Assembly: GCF_026210795.1 (NCBI RefSeq)
Contig: NC_089457.1
Location: 992,001 to 1,056,000, forward strand
Origin: Rhizophagus irregularis
Taxonomy: Eukaryota > Glomeromycota > Glomeromycetes > Glomerales > Glomeraceae
DNA length: 64,000 bases
Direction of reading: 5' to 3'
Of this stretch, positions 42,988 through 52,438 are shown in pieces (position 1 is the stretch's first letter; each line of letters begins with the position of its first letter). Under the pieces are notes generated by a model. The model was not told where the DNA came from. It saw nothing but the letters and a program-made list of their open reading frames with translations, and searched no databases. The position numbers and the translations under genes are program-made.

Positions 42988-44851
42988 CCGTAAAGTCCTG
43001 AATATAAGCAACCCCCGAATATAAGCAACCCCTAATTTATATCTTACCCGAATATAAGCAACCTTCTGAAAAATTTGTAAAAAATATATACATATATTGA
43101 TTATATGGTAATTTTATTGAAATTAAAGCATAAATGTCATAGAATTATCAAAATTATGTATAAAATGTTTGTAAAAAATTAAATGCGAAACTATTAATAA
43201 TCCCTTTTACACCCAATATTTTTACAAAGTATCATCAATATCCGAAATTTCTAATTCTTCATGATCACTATCTAACGAATCTGTTATACCACAACTTACA
43301 AAAGAATTAATTATGGTCTCGTTAGATATATTTTCCCATGCACGTTTTACCCAATTACAAACATCACTATACTTAGCACGTCTAAGGTTTCCTGCAGTAG
43401 TTTCTCCAGCACCACCATTTGCCATCCACAAGTGCCATTCTTTATGTAATCTGTCCTTGAATGGCTTATTTATAGCGACATCAAGTGGTTGACAGATGCT
43501 TGTCAACCCACCTGGGATAACTGCTAAATCAACATTATTATCACGAAACTTTGTTTTAACAGATTTTTCAAGGTGGCCCCTAAAAGAATCATAAACAAGC
43601 ATAGTTGGATCTCTAGATCGATTATTGTTAAAATAGTCAATATAATTGATCATTAATTTTGAATCCATCCAACCATTCTCTTGGAACCAAACCACCACAC
43701 CAGATGGAATTTGTTCACCACGTCCTAATCTTTTTCCTTTGAAAATACATATTGGTGGCAGTTTGGTTCCATCTGTATTTTAAAAAAAAATTTTTAAGAT
43801 TATTTTGCTAGAAATAGGGTTTACTATAGTACTTACCAGCAGCACAAGTAAGAACAACAGTGAACCGATTTTTTTCGTTACCTGTCCCACGAATATGAAC
43901 AGTTTTTTCACCTGTTTGATTAACAGTAAAATTACTCGCCATGTCAAAATATACTGGGGTCTCATCCATATTGAAGATATTACACATTTCGTATGATTTT
44001 TCAATTCTAAGGTGAGTAACAAATCGGTAAAAACTTTCTAACAATTGTTCAGTTTGTTGTGGAAGTTTTTGTGAAATCTTTGTATGACGTCGCAAGGATA
44101 ATTTTTGTCGCTTCATAAATACATATAGCCAACGATTAGACATCTTAAAATCGTTTGTTAAATTCCCATAAAGAACTATAATATCCTGATCTCTCAAAAT
44201 TTCTAGCATCTTGACTCGTATAAGTGAATAGTTTACAGCAAAACCCTGTTTCCTTTGTTCAATTATCCAGTCTGAGAGCTTTTTCTCAACTTCAGGATAA
44301 AAAACCCTTCTCCCTGTGCCAACTTTCTTAATATTTCTGTTTATTTCATCCGTCCAGCTTATACTCGCCTTAACCTAGTGTCCAACCATACTTTTGTTAA
44401 TTCCAAAGTGAGTTGCCGCGTTATTTTTTCCATACTCCTTTGCATAATTAACAACTTCTTCTTTTTGTTTAATAGAGTATGAAGTTCGTTTAACATTACT
44501 TTTGAAGGCTTTACGTTTGACAACTCGTTTATGTTTGGCAACTTGTGGCATTATTTATTGTGGCTTTTCTCTGTGTAAAAAAATATCGTTTTTGATAACT
44601 TGATAAAAGTTATCTAAGAGTTGATCAAAAAAGTTATACGCGTTTTAAGGATATGATTGATGCTGTGCACGAATGATTCACAAAGAATTGTGAAACCGCA
44701 ATAATTGAAAATTACGTTATAAATCATTTTATTTGAAAGTTTAAGCTAAAGATTCTTTTTCCAGAATTATATTATGTCCCAATATTTAAATTTACCCGAA
44801 TATAAGCAACCTTATAACAAAAATAGGTTGCTTATATTCGGGACTTTACGG
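42988..44851 (-). mobile_element. pogo/Tigger-like DNA transposon in a hAT intron
   Basis: Inverted ends CCGTAAAGTCC(T/C)GAATATAAGC, flanked by TA at 42986-87 and 44852-53. GAATATAAGCAACC is repeated just inside both ends. The element sits between the 5' splice site (GTAAGT at 42954) and the 3' site (TTTTTCAG before 44910) of intron 2 of the host hAT gene, so it would not change that gene's mRNA if the intron still spliced. Confidence 0.93.
43222..44551 (-). pseudogene. pogo-type DDE transposase (HTH + DDE), two exons, one TAG
   Basis: Minus strand: exon 1 44551-43837, 64-nt GT-AG intron, exon 2 43772-43222; 422 codons. The N-terminus is basic, then an HTH/psq-like segment (TSYSIKQKEEVVNYAKEYGKNNAATHFGI), a CENP-B-like region (VEKKLSDWIIEQRKQGFAVN..I), and the catalytic domain with FNMDETPVYFD (first Asp), MLVYDSFRGHLEKSV (second Asp) and GLTSICQPLDVAINKPFK (third Asp), then an acidic tail. 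Only one defect is visible, TAG at 44377-44375 in GH-stop-VKASISW, where Trp is likely. This is the best-preserved transposase in the window and may be recently active. Confidence 0.9.
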
Positions 44852-45030
44852 TAATAATTTATTCATTAATTAAACCTATTTATAGATATTTACAAATGAG
44901 ATTTTTCAGGAAAAACTTGCTACATGGATCGCTGCAGATGATCTGCCATTTACCACTGTTGAATCTCCCGAGTTTGGTTATTTGATTAATATTTGTAATC
45001 CATCAGCATGTATTCCGACTGCAGATACGG

Positions 45031-46337
45031 TGTCACCCCCGTCTGCCACCCGGCGGTAAACAAAGTTCCCTGCTTCTGTTATATGTGCTCCACGAAACAT
45101 TAACATTCTTGCTTGGTTTAGTTTTATTACTACTTAACTTTCAAATTGCGATAGCTCTCGCCACCATATTTCATCCATTATCTTCTTTCAAAATACGATA
45201 GTTCTCTTTACAAAAGTTTATATTTTATTCATTTCATAATTCTTGTTATGACATTAAATTCACCATGAATTTGTCCAATTAAAATTAATTAAGCGGACAT
45301 TACAGTAAAGTTTAGGGCGAACCTATTACCTTTAAAATAACATTACACTTTACTAACAATTAATTAAACAAAATTACTTTTTCATCATAAGAAAATAGTA
45401 ACAAAAACAATCGAAACAATTAATTTTCATATCAAAGGGTATTTTATTTATTCTTCATAAAATTCACAATTAACTAATTTACTTAAAGTTTTACATCGTA
45501 TCTGACGACTGTGGAATTCACTTCCCATTCCGCTCCTATTTAAACCAACTTTCTTATTCTTTCTTTTCCTACTTCTTATTTCTTTCTAATATTTTATATG
45601 TTATCTTTTATGCGCTATCTTATATGCTATTTTATATGTTATCTTTTCTAATATGTTATACTATTTTAATATGCTATCTTTTCTTTAAAATAATCTTTCG
45701 CATATTATGTTGTAAAGATATAATCCATCTTTTGTGGCCGTGCTATCTTTTCTTTAAAATAAAATAATCTTTCAAATATTATATTGTAAAGATCCATCTT
45801 TTGTGGCTGTGCTATCTTTTCTTTAAAATAAAGTAATCTTTCAAATATTATATCGTAAAGATCCATCTTTTGTGGCTGTGCTATCTTTTCTTTAAAATAA
45901 AATAATCTTTCAAATATTATATCGTAAAGATCCATCTTTTGTGGCTGTGCTATCTTTTCTACTGCGTCTCGTCAGCTATTCTTCTACTGCGGCTGCAGTT
46001 CATCAATATTTTACATGTTCCTATTTTTTTGTTCCTTTAATTCGCTATCCTTCCTTTTTATATGATTTACCATTTGTGGCTTATGATTACTCCTCCTAAT
46101 TGTTCCTATTGTTGAACTTGATAAACTGGTTGCTAAGCCACATCGATCAACTCCCCACTTGATCTATTGGTTCTCCGTTAATCATTTAATAAACATTACA
46201 TCATGTAGATCATTCCTTCTCCTAAAAGTTTATCCTTTCCGGTTAATTTTATCCCATCATGTGACTTTCTATCGTTTGATCTTTTATTCCATATTATTCC
46301 TCCATATTATGCGATTACTCCAGTATCTATGGCTACA
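45031..46337. mobile_element. Solo LTR inserted in hAT exon 3
   Basis: Begins TGTCACC and ends GGCTACA (TG...CA) with 4-bp TSD ACGG at 45027-45030 and 46338-46341. Deleting it with one ACGG restores a 183-nt phase-0 exon of the hAT gene. No internal retrovirus-like genes are present, so it is a solo LTR, probably gypsy or copia type. Confidence 0.88.
45690..45955. repeat. ~70-bp tandem repeat inside the LTR
   Basis: Four copies of a unit containing GTGCTATCTTTTCTTTAAAA and TAAAGATCCATCTTTTGTGG. The antisense frame it creates is a by-product. Confidence 0.88.
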
Positions 46338-48834
46338 ACGGTTAAAAATGATATTTTAAAAATTTTTAAAAATTATCAAACAAAAATTCAAAATTTATTA
46401 CAGGTTAGTAAAGAATTTATAAATTTTAATTTATTATTATCATATAATTAAATTAATTTACTTACCTCTTAAAATTGAAGAACGTTCCAGGAAAAATAAG
46501 TTTTGCGTTGGATGCTTGGACCTCTCCTAATATTCTTGGATTTCTTGGCATAACATGCCATTATATTGATGCTAACTGGAAACTTAGAGATATTCTTCTT
46601 GATTTTGTTTATTTAGAGGGTTCTCATTCAGGCGAAAATCTGGCAAATGCATTTTTAAAATGCCTTGAAGAGAAAAAAATATTCACAAAGGTTAAGTATA
46701 TATTAATATATATAATGTATTATAAAGACAAAATAAAAATACTAATGATGATACTATAATACACTTAATTTAGACCCTTGGAATAACAACGGACAATACT
46801 GCTAATAACAATACCTTTCTTAAGGAATTTGAAAAGACGTGCATCAAAAATCACATTGAATTCCATCATAAGCGAAATCATGTCGGATGTATCGCTCATG
46901 TGATGAACCTTGCAGTTCAAGAGATACTAAAATATATCAAAGCGGGAGAACCACAAGATGAAGATATAATTTTAGATGATATTTTGAATAATACAAATCT
47001 TTTTACAAATAAAATAATACCTAAGGTAAGAATAAAACACTAATATTTTTTAATATTATTCTAAAATAAAAATATTTATTATTAATTTTTATTTAGCTAA
47101 GAAAGCTTATTGTAAAAATCCGAGCTTCACCACAGCGCCGTGAAAGATTTTTTCGCCAATGTAATAGTCAAAATATTAAAGAATTAAACCTTATTTTAGA
47201 TGTTAAGACGAGATAGAATTCAACGTACCTAATGTTAAAACGCGCTCTTGAACTTCAAGTGGTAAAACTATTTAAATAAACATATATAAATACAGTATAT
47301 ACTAGATATAATGTATTAATTTATTTACCTAGTATTACATTTATACAGCCTCTTGATAATATTGCAGCTATTGACCGAGAGCTAAATAATTTTTCCATCT
47401 TATCGGATGAATGGAAAATTATAGAAGAATTATGCTGAGTACTTAAAGTAATATTTATTAATTATTAAATTTATCATCACTTATTTCAATTAAATTAAGT
47501 ATAATTTTATAATTTAGATTTTCCAAGATGCTACTGAATACATGTCTCAATCAAAATTCATTACGCTTTTGGCATCAATTCCTGTGTATAATGCCTTATT
47601 AGAACATATAGAAAATCTTTTAGATGAACAAAATACAAATTACTGCCCAATTCTGGAAGTTCGTAGTGCAATAAGAATGGGGTACGAAAAACTCAAGGAA
47701 TATTATGCCAGGACGGATGATTTATACATTTATCCAATAGCAATGAGTAATTTATAAATTTTTGTATTTTACTATCTTTATAATATTGTATAAAATTTAA
47801 ATTGTTTAAATTTTATGCATCTGTAATTTTTTAGTCCTTGATCCGCGAATAAAATTAAAATATTATACCCAACAAAAATGGGAACAAGAATATATTGATG
47901 CTTCTTTAAAAATTATTAAAGAAACATACAACAATAATTATTACAAAAATACTTTTCAAAATACTGATAGTTTAGTTGAATCTGTCAGGAATGATTTTTT
48001 CTGTATGTTTGAATTGGATAACAATGATAAGGATGAAGATGAGCTGGAAGAATATCTCCGAAAACCTGCAGTGGCATTTAAAACTGATCCACTACAGTGG
48101 TGGAAAGTAAGTTATAAAAAAATTCTAATAATTCCAATAAATATTATACTGACATCTAATTATATTTGCATTATAGACACATGAAGCAACCTATCCACAT
48201 CTTGCGAACATGGCAAGAGATTTTTTAGCGATTCCAGGTGTGAATTTGTTTGATTTTATAACTTATAATTTTTTTATTTTATTTAATATAATTTTTGAAC
48301 TTTTTAGGTACGAGTGTACCTGTAGAAAGAATATTTTCTGGAGGAACCGACCTAATTACAAAGAGACGTTCTAGTTTAGGACGAGAAACTATTCAAGCAT
48401 GTATGTGTCTGAAAAACTGGATAAAAAACGATAGAGTAGAATAATATATATGTACGCAGTACGCCAAAACTTACTAATAAATCGTCATATTGCATTAATG
48501 TTGTAATTACTACATATCCCGGCAGGTTTTATAAATAACTGTATTGTTAATTTTGAAACCTAGCACATTACCGTTTATATATAAAAACAGCTCTTTTAAG
48601 TAATTAAATAAAAATATAAAATCTTTATTTTTATCAGTTGCAACTTGCAAAAAAACTTCGTTATTATTATTAAAATTCTCATAAGCCACTTTGAAATTAT
48701 ACAAAAATATTCAGGTCAGGTCGGGTACCTGACCTGACCCGACCAAAAAAAAAATCAGACTCTGATCAGTTTTGGTAATAACTGCGGTTTCAGTATCAGT
48801 TGTATGATTAACCGATAATTTTTTTTTTTAATGG

Positions 48835-49690
48835 CAAGTTATACCTTGGGTAAGTTGTAATGGAGGAAGTTTTACACCATTTACTTAAAGAAATGTTAAT
48901 AAACATTATTAACGTTTCTTTTTTATTTTATTTTTATAGGGAACGGCTTTGGAGCTTGGGTAAGTTGTAATAAAGGGATTTTTGTGTTATTATTTAAAGA
49001 AATGTAAATAAACTGAACATTCTTAATATTTCCTTTTATTTATTTGTATGGAACGGCCTTGAAGACCTTAGGTAAGTTGTAATAGGGGATTTTTGCGTTT
49101 AGAAATGTTAATAAACTGAACGTTATTAACATTTTCTTTATTTTTTTTTTAGTAAATCGTATTCTGTACAAATGTAAGGTAGATTCCTAACAAATAAACG
49201 ACCAGTTTCGCCTATAGATTCTTCATGTGGGACGTCAGCGGTTTGATAATTTGAATTGTTATTCGTCCCTTTGTTGGATATTATGTGTTCTTCATCATGA
49301 TTCATATGATAGGATAGCGTGCCTTTATCTCCCTTTTTTCTTTATCACTTTCAGTTCGCTATCGTCACTAATTCACTATCATTAGATTTGTTATCAGATG
49401 AAGTATAGGAACGGCCTTTAGATGACAGTATGTGCATTAGAGAAGGGGGTTTGATAATTTTTTTTTAGAAACGGCCTTTGGATAATGAACAGGCCACGGT
49501 ATGTGTATTAGAAAGAGAGATTTGATAATTTTTTTTAAGGAACGTTTATTAACGTTTCCTTTCTTTTTAATTTTTAGAAAATGGCCTTGGGATAACTCAG
49601 AAAGCTGAACAGGCCGTAGTATGTGTGTGAGGGGGGTTCATTAATTTTTTAAGGAACGTTTCCTTTTCTTTGTTTATAGGATTAAATCAT
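48835..49690 (+). repeat. Intron-like tandem array E (plus strand), inside the 8.1-kb hAT
   Basis: Exon-like pieces of about 20-40 nt (GGAACGGCTTTGGAGCTTGG, GAACGGCCTTGAAGACCTTA) are each followed by GTAAGTTGTAATA, a GAAATGTTAATAAAC..ATTAACGTTTC hairpin, and a T-rich tract ending TTTTTATAG or TTGTATG. Later units are looser (GTATGTGTATTAG after GCCACG). About seven or eight units. It lies between two blocks of CAGGTCAGGT repeats. Confidence 0.7.
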
Positions 49691-50026
49691 TGTAGAATTA
49701 ATTAAAATTTACAGTTATTATTAATAATAAAATTTTTCCAGTTGTATAAAATTTAACTAATTAGCATTGTTATTGATATTATTTTATATATCATAAATGA
49801 TTTCTATGGTTTTTTTATTTAGTAATAAAATACAACATAAAATATAATAACAGCAAGGTCAAAAAAAAAAAATTTTTTTAATAAAAATCAGGTCAGGTTG
49901 GATCGGGTCAGGTCAAGTTATTTTTATATTCAGGTTGACACTTAACCCGATCCGAAAAAAATGAGACAGGTCAGGCTAAGTCAATTACCTGACCCTACCT
50001 GACCCGTTCGGAGCTTTATTATTAAT

Positions 50027-50110
50027 CATTTCTTTCTTTTTTTTATAGGTTTACTGATTTTAGTTATAGTAGTAAATTTGAATTTGCATTAGAAAAATAT
50101 AGGATAATTT
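50027..50110 (+). repeat. Array C, right remnant
   Basis: CATTTCTTTCTTTTTTTTATAG followed by an exon-like piece GTTTACTGATTTTAG completes the intron that was cut at 41932. Confidence 0.8.
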
Positions 50111-50779
50111 AAAATGTGTATATTAGTCTAAATGTATAATAATAGATATTATTTTGTTAAACTTTTAAAATTGTTAAAATTAATAAATTGTTTAATTGTT
50201 TATATCTGATAAATTTTGAATGTCAAATGGTTGATTTATATCTGATTTATATCTGATTTTTTATTCTGAATTATGTCCGAGTAGCAACCACTCGGAACCC
50301 AAACGGAACATTGCCTTTTTTAAAAAATCAGCCATAATTGAGTTATAAATCAGATTAAAATCAGATGATCGATTTCTATCTGATTTGGACCATTTCGACT
50401 AGTAATTTATTATATTACAAATGCTAAATGGGAATTACCTTATTATTCAATTGATACTACTGAAAATTCATTGCGTAAAAAAATGATAAAGACTATTATG
50501 AAAATTAGTGATGAGTTAGAAAATGAAGATTTTAATTTTTTTTTATGATGAAAATGTAATTAATTCAATAATAGATATGTCTTAAACATATAATTTAGAT
50601 GTTTTATCAGATGTAGTCATGTAGATATTGGATTTCAATTTTTTAATATAGAACGAAAGGAATTTGAAGATGAAGTAATAACAGTTTGTCAAAAAAGACA
50701 AACTGTTATATTAGATCAAGAACGTGAAGATTATGATATTGAGGCATTAATGGCCAGAGAAATAGATGATAATAATTGA

Positions 50780-51600
50780 TATGATAATTAATGAATTAAA
50801 ATTTAAAATAAACAAATAAAATAATAAATAAAATAATAAATAAAGAAATAATAAATAAAAAAATGCATATAATTTAATTTTAAAATGTTTACTAGTTTCA
50901 GCTTATAGTAAAAAAAAGTTTTGGACTTTCGGCCTATAGTAAAAAATAGGTTCAGCCTATGTATAGTCTCAACCTGAGTTTCAGGTTTCAGCACTAGTTT
51001 TGGATTAGGGTTTCAGATTTTCAGATTCGGACTTATGCTCATGAGGTTTCAGCTACATGTATAATCTAATAGCTTCATGTTTTAAAAATGATTTTACAAT
51101 TGGATTAATTTTGCTGGCCTCTTTCTCAGATAATGGTTTGCATTTCTGTAATGTGAGATGAATCTATACCTCATTTATTAGGAAAGTTGGTAATTTTGCT
51201 AGCAAGTCAGAATATGTCTAGTTAAATGCCATTATATATTTATATATTACGCAAAAAAATATGGAATTTCATGGAATTTCAAAAAATGGACCACCAGGAT
51301 CAGTTTTATTATAATACAAATAATACATTTATGGCCTTTTTATAAATAAGAAGAGACATGCTAGATGGATCAAAAATTTATGTTACACATACTTAGGCCA
51401 TAAGGTGTGGATAATATATTATTTTATTAAGACAATATTCGGAATTTGGGTTAAGGACTAATCTGAAAAATTTGGCAGATGATACATTTTATATATAGCG
51501 CCTTCGACCAATTTTACTAGACGATCATGTATGCAGATTATTTAGCATAAAAAATAAAGAATAAGTTATACATTACATCTTTAGCTAAATAATATTAATT
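50780..51600. other. AT-rich spacer
   Basis: Contains TTTCAG-type short repeats at 50895-51060 (GGTTTCAGCACTAG, GGGTTTCAGATTTTCAG), possibly remnants of a hAT end. No gene. Confidence 0.35.
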
Positions 51601-51840
51601 TTCAGTTAAAAGCAATAGTCTATAATGTAGAATATTTCTCAGAATTAGTCAAATCAGTTAGACAATTGTGATTAGTGTTCCATCCCTTAATCTCAACGCA
51701 GTGCCTTTTGGCTGTTTTGCATACTAAGACGAGATAAATATTTCGCTTGTATTACTTTTGCAATTCGATAACTAATAAGAAGTTAGTGGAATCATTTCTT
51801 GCTTGGCAGGTGAAATATAAGCTGGCTCAAAATTTGGAGT

Positions 51841-52084
51841 TAAGGTTGCTTGTCTAAACCTCTTCAAAATCCTACGATTAGTTTCATCAAAATTTTACTA
51901 TAGATTTATTATAGTTTCGGCAGAGTTTCAGCAGTTTCAGCATTTATAATAAGTTTCGGCAGTTTCGCCTTTCTCCAAAGTTTCACCAGTTTTTTAATAT
52001 AACTTTAATATAGTTTTGGCAGAATTTCACTTTTTGGCAAAACGCCATTTTGCCTAAACCCCTAAGTTTCGGCAAGCAACCTTA
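51841..52084. mobile_element. 244-bp hAT MITE related to the element at 6599-11044
   Basis: Ends TAAGGTTGCTTG...and CAAGCAACCTTA match those of the 4.4-kb hAT. Inside are GTTTCGGCAG/GTTTCAGCAG repeats. TSD TTTGGAGT (51833-51840) and TTTGGAGC (52085-52092), 7 of 8. Confidence 0.88.
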
Positions 52085-52438
52085 TTTGGAGCATTTGGCA
52101 TAATATTTTCTACTATAGTTGCTTTAGTCTACGTATAAGCTTTATAGAGAATTGTACGAATATCATAATCATATGATACTGATGCCAACTTATCTTTTTC
52201 TGAGTGTGAGATAGATTAGAAGAAAAGCTCTAGGTGAAAACGCTTTAGTTTTGCCTCTTCTTGTAATATAGATTATTTATATTGCCAGATGCTAAATTCT
52301 CTACTGGAGAATTGCATTTATTCTTGCATGTTCATTTAAAATAGTATTTCCAGAAATACATCTCTTCAAGTGGTTATTTCTATAGCAATTCTCAAAATGA
52401 CCATTTGCAGGTGTGAAAACTAAGGAGTCACATACATT

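Larger units (their letters stand above)
42253..48444 (+). pseudogene. hAT transposase, 11 exons, with nested insertions
   Basis: Exons 42253-42738, 42809-42953, 44910-45030 plus 46342-46403 (one exon split by the LTR), 46481-46690, 46774-47025, 47097-47261, 47349-47447, 47518-47746, 47835-48106, 48177-48237, 48308-48444; the junctions keep phase. Domains: Lys-rich N-terminus, seven-residue INEEE repeats, BED finger (WNHFDKF..WAKCRYC..NRHLKLH), FALDAWTSPNILGFLGI with the first catalytic Asp, TDNTANN with the second, VKTR-stop-NSTY, and the dimerisation domain DPLQWWK...VPVERIFSGGTDLITKRRSSL with the Glu. Defects: one-base gain in an A-run near 42412, LTR insertion, TAG 47214, TGA 47436 (both at Trp positions). 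Confidence 0.9.
41933..50018 (+). mobile_element. 8.1-kb hAT transposon with perfect 8-bp TSD, inserted in array C
   Basis: TSD TTATTAAT at 41925-41932 and 50019-50026. Ends TAGAGCTCCGAACGGGTCAG and complement of TAAAGCTCCGAACGGGTCAG. Subterminal CAGGTCAGGT/GGTTGACC repeats at 41950-42030, 48712-48750 and 49888-50003. Contains an 11-exon transposase gene, a pogo element in intron 2, a solo LTR in exon 3, and intron-like array E near the right end. Removing it rejoins one array-C intron. Confidence 0.93.
40103..50401. mobile_element. TAG...CTA element carrying array C (with a later 8.1-kb hAT inside)
   Basis: Left end TAGTCGAAATAAGTT, right end complement of TAGTCGAAATGGTCC; both sides carry AAATCAG/CTGATTTAT subterminal phrases (40135-40225 and 50225-50385). 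It sits in the C-terminal codons of a hAT relic. The flanking octamers (ACATTCAC, GTAATTTA) do not match, so the target duplication is not demonstrated. Without the 8.1-kb hAT it would be about 2.2 kb, and its main content is array C. Confidence 0.6.
39740..50779 (+). pseudogene. hAT transposase C-terminal relic split by a 10.3-kb insertion
   Basis: The left part (39740-40102) follows an intron-like AG and reads DTPMIWWDTANTKNE-stop-ELQALALRLFAITPHSASC and KRSFSVLC-stop-FYGQRRANLAIDRVEEMCKLHI, the hAT dimerisation block. The right part (50402-50779) continues in a compatible frame as YYITNAKWELPYYSIDTTEN and an acidic tail ending EIDDNN with TGA. Everything between belongs to a later insertion. 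Stops TAG 39947 and TGA 40031 are at Trp positions. The N-terminal part of this transposase is not present. Confidence 0.75.

Noticed and set aside
45705-45935. Minus-strand frame with a 23-residue repeat
   Set aside because: Created by the 70-bp tandem repeat inside the solo LTR.
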